Below the pieces are notes generated by a model. The model did no database searches, was not told where the DNA came from, and saw nothing but the letters and a program-made list of their open reading frames with translations. Of a stretch of 64,000 nt of DNA, positions 40,253 to 48,855 are shown one piece after another. The DNA is taken from positions 2,852,001 to 2,916,000 of the forward strand of contig NZ_CP123228.1 in the NCBI RefSeq assembly GCF_029855045.1, in the 5' to 3' direction. Position numbers and translations under genes: made by a program. Each line of letters opens with the position of its first letter. Position 1 is the stretch's first letter. This DNA is from Piscinibacter sp. XHJ-5 (GTDB lineage Bacteria > Pseudomonadota > Gammaproteobacteria > Burkholderiales > Burkholderiaceae_C).

Positions 40253-41222
40253 CCAGCCGATTCTTCACGCGCAGCAGCCGCGCCGAGCCCAGGCACACGG
40301 CGACCGCAAGCACGATGCCCTGAAACAGCGGCTGCCACAGCGGTTCGAGGTTGAACACGAAGAGCAGGTCGCCGATGGTGCGGAACATCAGGGCGCCGAA
40401 GATGGCCCCGACGGCGCTGCCTGAACCGCCGAACAGCGAGACCCCGCCGAGCACCACGGCGGCGATCGAGAACAGCGTGTAGGTGCTGCCGTTTGCCGCG
40501 GATGCCTCGCCCGAGTAGGTGACGAAGGTGACGAAGAGTCCGGCCACGGCCGCGAGCAGGCCGGACATGGTGTACGCCAGCAGCTTGGCTCGCTGGATGG
40601 GAACGCCCGACATGTAGGCCGCCACCTCGGACGACCCCACCGCGTACAGGGCCCGGCCGAGCGTGCTGCGGCGCAGCGGCGTCCAGACCAGCAGCACCAG
40701 CGCGAGCAGCAGCGCGAGGCTCGCCGGCACGCCGCCGGGCAGTTGACCGGTCAGGAGATCGGCCAGCGACGCATTGACGTCGCCGCCCGGCACGCGCCGC
40801 AGCGCCAGGGCGATGCCGTAGTACACCGACCCCGTGGCGATGGTGGTGACGATGGGCTGCAGCCTGCCCACGATGACGATCAGTCCGTTGACCGCACCGC
40901 ACGCCGCGCCTGCCGCCAACACGCCGACCACGCCCAGTGCGGTGTTCAGCGGCGTGCCCACGACGATGGTCGATGCGAGGCAATTGGCCAGCACCATCAC
41001 CATGCCGACCGACAGGTCGATGCCGGACGTGAGCACGACAAGCGTTTGCGCCATGGCGAGGATCGCGAGCAAGGTGCCCTTGTTGGCCGCCGTCGTCGCG
41101 ACGTTGGCGTTGAAGCCCGCGGAATGATTGGCCGCGTAGATGGCGAACATCGCGACGAAGCCGAGCAACGCGAGCAGCGTGCCGCGATGCCGGCGAAAGT
41201 GGTAGGGCCAGTCGCTGTTCAT
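40239..41222 (-). CDS. CUT2 sugar ABC transporter permease (system G, first permease)
   Basis: A 327-residue RbsC-type permease with the motif TSGIDLSVGMVMVLANC. Its ATG overlaps the ATPase stop (ATGA at 41219-41222). The operon order SBP, ATPase, permease, permease, lactonase differs from system E, where the ATPase lies between the permeases. Confidence 0.92.
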   Translation of the reverse strand: MNSDWPYHFRRHRGTLLALLGFVAMFAIYAANHSAGFNANVATTAANKGTLLAILAMAQTLVVLTSGIDLSVGMVMVLANCLASTIVVGTPLNTALGVVGVLAAGAACGAVNGLIVIVGRLQPIVTTIATGSVYYGIALALRRVPGGDVNASLADLLTGQLPGGVPASLALLLALVLLVWTPLRRSTLGRALYAVGSSEVAAYMSGVPIQRAKLLAYTMSGLLAAVAGLFVTFVTYSGEASAANGSTYTLFSIAAVVLGGVSLFGGSGSAVGAIFGALMFRTIGDLLFVFNLEPLWQPLFQGIVLAVAVCLGSARLLRVKNRLDVYG

Positions 41223-42757
41223 GCCCGGGCCGCCTCGGGTTCGCTCTCTCGAGCGTCGAGGCCGAGATTCAGCGCGCTGCCCACGAGCGCACGCTCGGTG
41301 ATGTCGGCGCCCACCAGCTCGCGCTTGACGGCGCCTTCGACCATGACGAGCACCCGGTCGCAACAGCCGATGAGCTCGTCGTAGTCGGTCGAGTAGAAGA
41401 GGATGGCCGCGCCTTCGGCGGCCAGCCGCCGCAGCAGCTCGTAGACCTCGTGCTTGGTGCCCACGTCGATGCCGCGGGTCGGGTCGTTGAGCAGGATGAT
41501 CCGGGGCGCCACCATCAGCCACTTTCCGATGACCAGCTTCTGCTGGTTGCCGCCGGACAGCGACCCGGCCGGCACGTCGACGCCGTCGCTGCGCACCGAC
41601 AGCAGCCGCACCATGCGCTGCACCGCCTCGCTCTCGGCCCCGGCGTCGATGACGCACCAGCGCGACAGGCGGTCGAGCCCGGCAAACGAGAGGTTGTGGC
41701 ATACCGACATCGGCAGCATCAGCCCTTCGGTCTTCCTGTCCTCGGGGATCAGCGCCATGCCGATGTCCGGGCCCTTGGCCGCGCGAGGCCCCGTGATGGC
41801 GGCGGGCTTGCCGTCGACCAGCACTTCGCCCGACGTGCCGCGCAGGACGCCGAACAGCGCCAGCAGCAATTCACGCTGTCCTTGCCCGTCCAGGCCGCCC
41901 AGGCCGACCACTTCGCCGGCGTGCAGTCGCAGCGAGATGTCGACGAGACGGTCCGTCCATCCGAGGCGGCGCACTTCGAGGCGCGGCGTCGACTCGCGAT
42001 CGACAACCGGGCTGCGGGCCGGGAAGACGCCGTCGTACTTGCGGCCGATCATCAACTCGACCACCTCGTTGTCCGTCTTGGTCCCGGCGGCGTAGTGGGC
42101 CACGGACCGGCCGTTGCAGAACACGGTGCACTCGTCGGCCAGCGCCGAGATCTCGTGCATGCGGTGCGAGATGTAGACCAGCGCCAATCCTTCGGCGCGC
42201 AGCCGCTTCAGAACGGCATAGACCTTCGTCACGTCCGCGGCCGTCAATGCCGACGTGGCTTCGTCGAGGATCAGCAGGCGAGGCTTGCGAGCGAGAGCCT
42301 TCGCGATCTCGACCATCTGCCGCCGCGACAACGGCAGGTCCTTGACCAAGGCCAGCGGATGGATGTCCTCGGCACCGGCGCGCGCAAGCGCCTCTTCGGC
42401 CATGCGGCGCTGCGCGCGGCGATCGATGAGTCCGAAGCGCCGCGGCGGGTTGCTGATGGCGATGTTGTCGGCGACACAGAGATCCGGGATCAGCGACAGC
42501 TCCTGGAAGACGCAGACGATGCCGGCCGCGTTGGCCGCTGCGGGCGAACGCAACGAGACCGGCGCTGCATCGAGCAGGATCGTGCCTTCGTCGGGCGGGA
42601 CCACGCCGGCCATGATCTTGATCAGCGTCGATTTCCCGGCGCCGTTCTCGCCCAGCACCGCATGGATGCGGCCGGCCTCCACGGCCAGGTTGGCGTCGCG
42701 CAGCGCGTGCACGCCGCCGTAGCGCTTGCACACGCCTTGCACGTTCAGCAGGCTCAT
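41219..42757 (-). CDS. CUT2 sugar ABC transporter ATP-binding protein, two-domain (system G)
   Basis: A 512-residue double ATPase. Domain 1 is intact: Walker [26 protein letters not shown], Walker B LLILDEATSAL, ISHRMHE. Domain 2 has GLDGQGQRE in the Walker A position and a normal signature [13 protein letters not shown]. Its Walker B reads IILLNDPTRGIDVG, so the usual Asp-Glu pair is Asn-Asp. This suggests that domain 2 is catalytically weak and that hydrolysis relies on one composite site. The start at ATG 42757 is supported by the onset of similarity (LNVQGVCKRYGGV). Confidence 0.92.
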   Translation of the reverse strand: MSLLNVQGVCKRYGGVHALRDANLAVEAGRIHAVLGENGAGKSTLIKIMAGVVPPDEGTILLDAAPVSLRSPAAANAAGIVCVFQELSLIPDLCVADNIAISNPPRRFGLIDRRAQRRMAEEALARAGAEDIHPLALVKDLPLSRRQMVEIAKALARKPRLLILDEATSALTAADVTKVYAVLKRLRAEGLALVYISHRMHEISALADECTVFCNGRSVAHYAAGTKTDNEVVELMIGRKYDGVFPARSPVVDRESTPRLEVRRLGWTDRLVDISLRLHAGEVVGLGGLDGQGQRELLLALFGVLRGTSGEVLVDGKPAAITGPRAAKGPDIGMALIPEDRKTEGLMLPMSVCHNLSFAGLDRLSRWCVIDAGAESEAVQRMVRLLSVRSDGVDVPAGSLSGGNQQKLVIGKWLMVAPRIILLNDPTRGIDVGTKHEVYELLRRLAAEGAAILFYSTDYDELIGCCDRVLVMVEGAVKRELVGADITERALVGSALNLGLDARESEPEAARA

Positions 42758-42789
42758 GCGGGCCGCCTCTCGCTTCGTTGCGGCCGGGG

Positions 42790-43932
42790 CTACTTGTTCG
42801 CCTCGGTCTGCCCCATGATTTCCTGCGCGGTGAAGTTGATGCCGCAGGTCGGGAAGGCGTTGCCCACGAAGAAGTTGTCCGAGAGCGCCGCGTAGTAGTC
42901 GGTGCCTTCTTTCAGGTTGGGAAACTCGACACGCGCCAGCGGCAGCTTCACCGACTGGGGAACGACCTTGCCTTCCAACGCGGCGATGGCGGTCTTCAGC
43001 GCCACGGCCACCTGTGCCGGGCCCGTCCCGCCGGAGGCGCATTTCAATCCTTCCCCGGCGAACTTCGCGCAGAACTTGCGAAAGCCGTTCTCGGTCTCGC
43101 CGCCGAAGGGGACGAACGGGTGCTTGGCGTCGATCAGTGCCTGCACGACGCCCGTGTCGCCGCCTTGCGCGGTGATGGCGTCGAAGCGCTTGTGCACGGC
43201 GAGCGCATCGGCCGTCACCTTCTGCGCCGTCGGATCGTCCCACTTGCCGATGACTTCGACGACGTCCCACTTCTTGCCGGATGCCTTCAGCACTTCCTGG
43301 ATGCCCTCGTGCCGGTCGCGGTCGACCGAGGTTCCCGAAACGCCGCGCACCTCGAGCACCCGCCCGCCGCCGGGCACGTTCTTCACCAGCCATTCGGCCC
43401 AGTACTTGCCCAGGCCCTTCTGATCGACGTTGACGTTGATGGCATCTTCGGTGTCGAGCGTGTTGTCGAACGCCACCAGCACCACGCCGGCGTCGTTGGC
43501 ACGCTTGATCACGGGCTTGAACGCGGCCGGGTTCTGCGCATTGACCACGATCGCGTCGTAGCCGGAGTCGATGAAGTTGTTGACGGCCGCGATCTGTGCG
43601 GCCACGTCCTCGCCGGTCGAGACGACCTTGAATTCCTTGAGCTTGGCGGCGACGTCCGGCTGCGCGGCATAGGCCTTGGCCGTCTTGATCATCTGGATGC
43701 GCCAGGTGTTGGCGATGTAGCCATTGGCAAGCGCCACGCGGTAGGGCCCCTTCTTCGCCGGGTACTGGAACAACTTCGTGTTCGCGGTCCACGGCGCGAA
43801 GCACTGCGGATCCGAGTTCGGCGCGGTCACCACCTTCGGTGGCGCAGCGAGAGCCGCGGTGCTCGAACACGCGGCGATGACGGCAATTGCGAGGAACGAA
43901 ATGCGTTGGGGCGATGCGAACTTCGATGCCAT
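42790..43932 (-). CDS. CUT2 sugar ABC transporter substrate-binding protein (system G)
   Basis: A 380-residue binding protein, about 50 residues longer than the other SBPs here. The signal region allows Sec cleavage after ALA (about residue 29); IAAC at 19-22 could also be read as a lipobox. The mature part has an extra N-terminal segment (PNSDPQCFAPWTAN) before the first strand GPYRVALANGYIANTWR, then VRGVSGTSVDRDRHEG and TAQGGDTGVVQAL. It opens operon G, 112 bases after the DgoR-like regulator on the same strand, so both may be co-transcribed. Ligand probably a sugar or aldonate-related compound. Confidence 0.9.
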   Translation of the reverse strand: MASKFASPQRISFLAIAVIAACSSTAALAAPPKVVTAPNSDPQCFAPWTANTKLFQYPAKKGPYRVALANGYIANTWRIQMIKTAKAYAAQPDVAAKLKEFKVVSTGEDVAAQIAAVNNFIDSGYDAIVVNAQNPAAFKPVIKRANDAGVVLVAFDNTLDTEDAINVNVDQKGLGKYWAEWLVKNVPGGGRVLEVRGVSGTSVDRDRHEGIQEVLKASGKKWDVVEVIGKWDDPTAQKVTADALAVHKRFDAITAQGGDTGVVQALIDAKHPFVPFGGETENGFRKFCAKFAGEGLKCASGGTGPAQVAVALKTAIAALEGKVVPQSVKLPLARVEFPNLKEGTDYYAALSDNFFVGNAFPTCGINFTAQEIMGQTEANK

Positions 43933-44044
43933 GACTTTGTCTCCGTCAGTGATTCGTTGGCTTTATGGACGACCCGAAGGGTGGCTGGTGAGTGTCTTCA
44001 GTGGCATTCCCTCCTTTCGGCGCGGCAGGTCGGCTCCAGGGCGG

Positions 44045-44812
44045 TCAGCGCACGATGGCAGCCCGCCGGCGGCCCTTGATGTGCTCGGCCGGCATGGCCA
44101 GCGAGGGCAGCCTGCGGCGCGAGGCCAGCACCTGCTCGATGTCCTTGCTCGCACCGTCGATCAGCACCAGGATGGCTTTCTCGGCCTTCGACGGCGAACG
44201 TGCGATCACGGCATCCAGGACGGCGCGATGCAATGGCAGCGACTGCAATGCGCGATCCGGGCGGGCGGTGGAGATCACGAACGACGTGCGCAGCAGGGCG
44301 CCGAGCGCCTTGCTCATCTGCACCAGCATGCGGTTGTGGCAGGCGCGCAGCAGACCTTGGTGGAACCGCAGATCGTGGTGCACATAGTCGCCGCCGTTCT
44401 CGACGGCCTCCTTCATGCCCGCATAGGCCTGCTCCAGCTCCGCGATGTCCTGCTCGGTGGCCCGCTCGGCCGCCAAGCGGACGCCCGCGGGCTCGATCAC
44501 CCGCCGAAGCTCCTGCAACTCGAGCAGGAATTCGCGTGTCAGGCCTGTTCTGGAATGCCATAGCACCACGTCTGCGTCGAACCAGTTCCATTGTTCGGAG
44601 TTCCGCACGCGCGTACCCAGCTTCGGGCCGGTGACGATCAGGCCCTTGGCCGACAGCGACTTGACCACCTCGCGGATCACCGTGCGGCTCACTCCCATTT
44701 CCTCGCACAACGCCGCCTCGGGCGGGATCGACGCGCCGGGGGGGTATCGCCCTGCGACGATCTGCTCGCCGAGCAGATCGAGTGTCGTGCCGTGGACGTT
44801 CTTGACGACCAT
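44045..44812 (-). CDS. GntR-family (FCD) transcriptional regulator 2, DgoR-like
   Basis: A 255-residue regulator with winged helix (residues about 8-70; IPPEAALCEEMGVSRTVIREVVKSL) and FCD domain (ELRRVIEPAGVRLAAERAT, DLRFHQGLLRACHN, PLHRAVLDAV). The linker EQWNWFDADVVLW resembles the NQWNYLDTDV linker of the E. coli galactonate repressor DgoR as I recall it. An operator-like word lies 12-25 bases before the start. The frame extends 61 codons upstream but without family similarity. It likely controls itself and system G, and possibly system F. The effector may be an aldonate. Confidence 0.9.
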   Translation of the reverse strand: MVVKNVHGTTLDLLGEQIVAGRYPPGASIPPEAALCEEMGVSRTVIREVVKSLSAKGLIVTGPKLGTRVRNSEQWNWFDADVVLWHSRTGLTREFLLELQELRRVIEPAGVRLAAERATEQDIAELEQAYAGMKEAVENGGDYVHHDLRFHQGLLRACHNRMLVQMSKALGALLRTSFVISTARPDRALQSLPLHRAVLDAVIARSPSKAEKAILVLIDGASKDIEQVLASRRRLPSLAMPAEHIKGRRRAAIVR

Positions 44813-44823
44813 GTTTACCGCCG

Positions 44824-44837
44824 TAAGGTCATACCAT
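44824..44837. promoter_or_regulatory. FCD-GntR operator-like site at the regulator-2 promoter
   Basis: On the minus strand ATGGTATGACCTTA, which shares TGGTATNACC with the palindrome at 38067-38079. Located just before the DgoR-like regulator, it fits autoregulation. Confidence 0.55.
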
Positions 44838-45043
44838 ACTACGACTGTTTGACGTTCGAGGGAAGCACCGCCCCCGCTCCCAGCCAGCCGTCGCACGGCC
44901 TTGCTCGGTGTCGCCTGAAGGCCGATACCCGGCTGACACGCTGCGTTTACCGAACGTTTCGCTCCGACGTCCGCCGTTGGCAGGCCGTTTTCCACCGGCT
45001 TCTAGATTCATCTCATGCCTGTCACGAATCCAGGAGACATGCG

Positions 45044-45250
45044 ATGAACACCCACCAACCATCCGGCTACGAGCTCCGCTTCCAGTCGCTGTTCGACGAA
45101 GGGCGCGGCTATGCCTTCCCCTGCGACGCCCAAGGACACGTGGACATCGACTCGCTGAGCGAGCGTGCGCGCCTGAACTACCTGTACGCCCGCACCGTCA
45201 TCGGCCGCGAGTTCGCCATGCCGGCGGTGCGAGGCGCAAGCCTCCACTGA
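45044..45250 (+). CDS. Small conserved protein (68 aa), copy 1
   Basis: A 68-residue soluble protein without signal or membrane span. It is clearly related to the 71-residue protein at 63152-63367: both contain YELRF..LFD.GRGYAFPCDA.G.VD.D.L..R.R..YL.AR.V.G.E. The conserved Cys, Gly-rich turn and acidic residues suggest a small folded domain, but I do not recognise a function. CAGGAGACATGCG precedes the ATG. The stop overlaps the start of the next gene (quinone-reductase-like). Its position at the head of the microaerobic block hints at a role in respiration or stress; that is inference. Confidence 0.8.
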   Translation: MNTHQPSGYELRFQSLFDEGRGYAFPCDAQGHVDIDSLSERARLNYLYARTVIGREFAMPAVRGASLH

Positions 45251-45843
45251 TGCCGATGACCCGGCGCATCCTCGTCCTCCAGGCACATCCGGATTCCTCG
45301 CAGCCGCACTTCTGCCACGCGCTGGCCCGGGCCTACGCCGACGCAGCGCGCGCTGCGGGGCACGAAGTGCGTTGCATCGAGGTGGCGTCGATCGACTTTC
45401 CGCTGCTGCGAAGCAAGGCGCAGTGGGACAACGATCCGGTGCCGCCGGCGCTCGAAGCGGTGCAGGCCGACATCCGCTGGTGCGACCACCTCGTCTTCTT
45501 CTTCCCGCTGTGGCTGGGCGGCATGCCGGCCCTGCTCAAGGGCTTCCTGGAGCAGGTCGCACGGCCCGGGTTCGCGATCGCGCCCTTTAGCGAAGGACAC
45601 CTCCCGAAGAAGCTGCTCGCCGGCCGCTCCGGCCGCGTGGTGGTCACCATGGGCATGCCGGCGCTGGTGTATCGCTGGATCTTCCGCGCCCACAGCCTGA
45701 AGGCGCTGGAACGCAACATCCTCGGGTTCGTCGGCATCGCGCCGGTCCACGAGACGCTGATCGGCTCGGTCGAAGGACTCACGCCCGCGCAGCGCGAGGG
45801 GTGGCTGCGCAAGCTGGCGGCGCTCGGCAAGGCGGCGAGATAG
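45250..45843 (+). CDS. NAD(P)H dehydrogenase (quinone)-like flavoprotein
   Basis: A 197-residue flavodoxin-fold protein (Flavodoxin_2; MdaB/KefF/NQO type). The FMN/FAD phosphate loop is LVLQAHPDSSQPHFCHAL, and the WCDHLVFFFPLWLGGMPALLKGFLEQV segment is the family active-site region. It probably reduces quinones by two-electron transfer in the cytoplasm. The ATG overlaps the stop of the preceding small gene; a second ATG six bases on is possible. It is followed by the FNR-controlled usp-cco genes. Confidence 0.9.
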   Translation: MPMTRRILVLQAHPDSSQPHFCHALARAYADAARAAGHEVRCIEVASIDFPLLRSKAQWDNDPVPPALEAVQADIRWCDHLVFFFPLWLGGMPALLKGFLEQVARPGFAIAPFSEGHLPKKLLAGRSGRVVVTMGMPALVYRWIFRAHSLKALERNILGFVGIAPVHETLIGSVEGLTPAQREGWLRKLAALGKAAR

Positions 45844-45862
45844 AGCGAAACCGTCTGCCGCC

Positions 45863-45876
45863 TTGACCGGGATCAA
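45863..45876. promoter_or_regulatory. FNR/Anr box before usp-ccoI-ccoS
   Basis: TTGACCGGGATCAA matches the consensus TTGAT-N4-ATCAA at nine of ten positions. Its centre lies 66.5 bases before the usp start, and a weak -10-like CACCAT (45899-45904) stands at the spacing expected for class II activation. Confidence 0.8.
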
Positions 45877-45935
45877 CCGTCGTCGATCGAGGCCACCGCA
45901 CCATTGCCTCATTCCTCTTTCCTCTCGGAGATGTC

Positions 45936-46358
45936 ATGAAGATCCTGCTGCCGGTGGACGGAAGCGACTACACCAAGCGCATGCTTGCCTACATCGCGGC
46001 CCACGACGAGCTGCTCGGCCCCGGTCACGAGTACACGGTGTTCACCGCCGTCGCACCGGTCCCGGGGCATGCGGCGCGCTACCTCGATCGCGGCACGCTG
46101 GACCAGTTCTACAGCGATCAGGCGCAAGAGGTGATGCGGACGGTGACGCGGTTCGCCGACCAGCAGGGCTGGAAAGTTCGTGTCGCTCATGCCGTGGGCC
46201 ATGCGCCGGAGGCCATCGCGGCCTTCGCCGAAGTCGAGAAGCCCGACCTGATCGTGATGGGCACGCACGGTCACACCGCGCTGGGTAACGTGCTTCTCGG
46301 CTCCGTCGCCAGCGGCGTGCTGGCGCGCTGCAAGGCGCCGGTGCTGCTGGTCCGTTGA
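45936..46358 (+). CDS. Universal stress protein (UspA family)
   Basis: A 140-residue protein with the Usp fold: N-terminal KILLPVDGSDYTKRML and the C-terminal ATP-binding motif VMGTHGHTALGNVLLGSVASGV (G-x2-G-x9-G-S type). This binds ATP in many relatives. It is induced by oxygen limitation in related organisms; here an FNR box lies upstream. The ccoI gene follows after ten bases, so both share a transcript. Confidence 0.94.
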   Translation: MKILLPVDGSDYTKRMLAYIAAHDELLGPGHEYTVFTAVAPVPGHAARYLDRGTLDQFYSDQAQEVMRTVTRFADQQGWKVRVAHAVGHAPEAIAAFAEVEKPDLIVMGTHGHTALGNVLLGSVASGVLARCKAPVLLVR

Positions 46359-46368
46359 GCGAAGGGCC

Positions 46369-48621
46369 ATGAGCGAGGTGGCTTGCGCGGCCGCCGACGG
46401 AGCGCGTGTGTCCGTGCTCGACGATCCGGTCGAGCTCGACACGTTCACCCGCTGGCAGGCCGGCCCCCCAGGCACGCGCGTCGCGGAGTCGTCGCTGCGC
46501 GTCGGCGGCATGCATTGCGCGGCCTGCGCCGCCACCATCGAGCAGGTGCTGCGCGGCTTGCCCGGCGTGCTCGATGCGCGCGTGAGCGCCGCCTCGCAGT
46601 GCGCGAGCGTGCGCTGGGACACGGGCCGCACGCGCGCTTCGGCCCTGGTGCAGACCATCGAGGCGGCGGGCTACAGCGCAGTGCCGGACACCGCGGCGGC
46701 TGCACGTCGGCAGCGCCGCAGGGAAGCGCGGTCCGCGCTCTGGCGCCTGTTCGTCGCCGCCTTCTGCGCCATGCAGATCATGATGCTCGCCACGCCGGCC
46801 TACGTGAGTGCGCCCGGCGAGCTGCCGCGCGATCACAAGCAGCTGCTCGACTGGGGAAGCTGGCTGCTGACGCTGCCGGTGCTGTGGTTCTCCGCGGCGC
46901 CGTTCTTCGCCGGCGCCTGGCGCTCGTTGCAGCGGCGGCGCGTGGGCATGGATGTGCCGGTCGCGATCGGCATCGCGGTCGCCTTCGTGGCGAGCAGCGG
47001 CGCCGCCTTCGACCCGGGCGGCGCCTTCGGCAACGAGGTGTGGTTCGATTCCCTCACGATGTTCGTCAGCTTCCTGCTTGCGGGACGCTACCTGGAGATG
47101 CGCGCCCGGCACCGCGCCGAAGCCTCCCTCGAGGAGGCGACCGGCCGCCTGCCGCAAAGCGTGATGCGGCTGCTGCCGGAAGGCGGCCTGGAGATGGTCA
47201 GCGCCAGGCGGCTGCGTGCGGGAGACCTCGTGCGTGTGCCGGTGGGCCAGGCGTTCGCCGCCGACGGCGTGCTTACCGAAGGCTCGACGCAGGCCGACGA
47301 ATCGCTGCTGACCGGCGAGTCCCGAGCGGTCGCGCGGCGCCCCGGGGATGCGGTGGTCGCGGGCAGCCTGAACCTCGAAGCCCCGGTGGTGATGCGCGTC
47401 GAGCGAGCCGGTGCCGACACGCGCTACGAGGCCATCGTGGCGCTGATGCGCGCCGCGCGCGCACAACGTCCCGCCATGCTGGCAACGGCCGACCGGTGGG
47501 CCGGCCCCTTCCTGTGGGGCGTGCTGCTGCTCGCCGCGGCGGCCGGTGCCGCCTGGAGCGTCATCGATCCCACGCGCGCCCTGTGGGTGGTCGTGTCGGT
47601 GCTGATCGTCACCTGTCCGTGCGCGCTCTCGCTGGCCGCGCCGTCCGCGCTTCTGGCGGCGGCCGGCGCGATGGGGCGGCGCGGGTTGCTGCTGCGCGAC
47701 CTCGATGCCGTGCAGCGGCTGGCTCGCATGCAGACCCTGTTCGTCGACAAGACCGGCACCCTGACCGAAGGACAGCTGCGCTGCGTCGAGGTGAGGCGTC
47801 TCGACGACGCCACGCAGGCGGAGGGCATCGCCGCGTCGCTGGCCGCATGGTCGAGCCACCCGCTGTCCGTCGCGCTGCGCGAGTCGTTCGCCGCCGTCCC
47901 TCGGCAATGGAAGGATGTCCGGGAGACTGCCGGCCAGGGGCTGGAGGCGGTCGATGAAGCGGGATGCCGCTGGCGGCTGGGATCGCCGGCCTTCGCGGGA
48001 TGGGGCGGGGCGAACGTGTCCACCGGATCGGTGGACACGGGCGCCGACACCTGGCTCGGCCGCGACGGCCGTCCGCTCGCGCGCTTCATCTTCGACGAGC
48101 GCCTGCGCGACGACGCGGCCGCCGCCGTCGGCGCGCTCCAGGACGAAGGCGTGCGCATTCGCCTGCTGTCCGGAGACGACCCGCACCGCGCGCAACGCAT
48201 CGCCGCACTGCTGGATCTCGACGCCGCGTCCGGGGCGATGTCGCCCGACGACAAGCTTGCCGCCGTGCGGGCAGCACAGGCGCGCGGCGAGCTGGTGGCG
48301 ATGCTCGGCGACGGCATCAACGACGCGCCGGTGCTCGCGCAGGCCGACGTCTCGTTCGCGATGGGGGAGGGCGCGCTCGTCGCTCGCACCCAGGCCGACG
48401 GCGTGCTTGTCTCCAGCCGGCTGGGCGACCTCGTGCGTGCGCGCGTGCTGGCGCAGCGGACCTTGCGCGTCATCCGGCAGAACTTCATCTGGGCCGCCGC
48501 CTACAACGCCGCCTGCGTGCCGCTGGCGCTCGTCGGCTGGCTGCCGCCGTGGGCGGCCGGACTCGGCATGGCGGCCAGCTCGCTGATCGTCGTGCTGAAC
48601 TCGCTGCGCCTCTCGCGGTAA
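46369..48621 (+). CDS. ccoI: Copper-translocating P1B-type ATPase for cbb3 oxidase assembly
   Basis: A 750-residue P-type ATPase. It has an N-terminal heavy-metal-associated domain (GGMHCAACA, Cys50 and Cys53) and eight predicted spans. The copper-site CPC motif is in span 6 (TCPCALS, Cys416 and Cys418), with the phosphorylation motif DKTGT (Asp460) and the hinge GDGINDAP. Adjacent ccoS and the ccoNOQP operon identify it as CcoI/FixI, which moves copper outward for the cbb3 active site. The start at 46369 lies ten bases after usp. Confidence 0.95.
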   Translation: MSEVACAAADGARVSVLDDPVELDTFTRWQAGPPGTRVAESSLRVGGMHCAACAATIEQVLRGLPGVLDARVSAASQCASVRWDTGRTRASALVQTIEAAGYSAVPDTAAAARRQRRREARSALWRLFVAAFCAMQIMMLATPAYVSAPGELPRDHKQLLDWGSWLLTLPVLWFSAAPFFAGAWRSLQRRRVGMDVPVAIGIAVAFVASSGAAFDPGGAFGNEVWFDSLTMFVSFLLAGRYLEMRARHRAEASLEEATGRLPQSVMRLLPEGGLEMVSARRLRAGDLVRVPVGQAFAADGVLTEGSTQADESLLTGESRAVARRPGDAVVAGSLNLEAPVVMRVERAGADTRYEAIVALMRAARAQRPAMLATADRWAGPFLWGVLLLAAAAGAAWSVIDPTRALWVVVSVLIVTCPCALSLAAPSALLAAAGAMGRRGLLLRDLDAVQRLARMQTLFVDKTGTLTEGQLRCVEVRRLDDATQAEGIAASLAAWSSHPLSVALRESFAAVPRQWKDVRETAGQGLEAVDEAGCRWRLGSPAFAGWGGANVSTGSVDTGADTWLGRDGRPLARFIFDERLRDDAAAAVGALQDEGVRIRLLSGDDPHRAQRIAALLDLDAASGAMSPDDKLAAVRAAQARGELVAMLGDGINDAPVLAQADVSFAMGEGALVARTQADGVLVSSRLGDLVRARVLAQRTLRVIRQNFIWAAAYNAACVPLALVGWLPPWAAGLGMAASSLIVVLNSLRLSR

Positions 48622-48630
48622 GACGGCGGC

Positions 48631-48798
48631 GTGGACATCCTCTATCTCCTGATCCCGCTCTCGGCCGTGCTGGTGCTGGGCATCCTCGGCGTGTTCGCCT
48701 GGGCGCTGCACGGCGGCCAGTTCGATGACCTGGAGGAGCAGGGCGCACAGATTCTCGACAGCGACGCAGACGCCTTTGATCGGCATCAAGGCCCATAG
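48631..48798 (+). CDS. ccoS: cbb3 oxidase maturation protein CcoS
   Basis: A 55-residue small membrane protein: GTG start, one hydrophobic span (DILYLLIPLSAVLVLGIL), then FAWALHGGQFDDLEEQG, the CcoS signature with the acidic stretch. It follows ccoI by nine bases. CcoS is needed to insert heme and copper into subunit CcoN. Its last codons contain the perfect FNR box that serves the ccoN promoter. Confidence 0.93.
   Translation: MDILYLLIPLSAVLVLGILGVFAWALHGGQFDDLEEQGAQILDSDADAFDRHQGP
48776..48789. promoter_or_regulatory. FNR/Anr box before ccoNOQP (inside the ccoS 3' end)
   Basis: TTGATCGGCATCAA is a perfect FNR/Anr consensus. Its centre is 73.5 bases before the ccoN start. A class II promoter would start near 48824, and AAAAAT at 48812-48817 fits the -10 position. 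Confidence 0.9.
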
Positions 48799-48855
48799 GC
48801 CCGCCGCATCGAAAAATTCGACCGTCGTCCCTTGATGCGAAGAACGGAGGTCCCG

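Noticed and set aside
41219..43870. An 883-residue frame ending in the system G ATPase
   Set aside because: Same situation: the first part is an off-frame reading of the binding-protein gene. The genuine ATPase starts at 42757.
44813..45043. Upstream extension of the DgoR-like regulator (61 extra codons)
   Set aside because: The added part has no family similarity and would cover the operator and promoter region.
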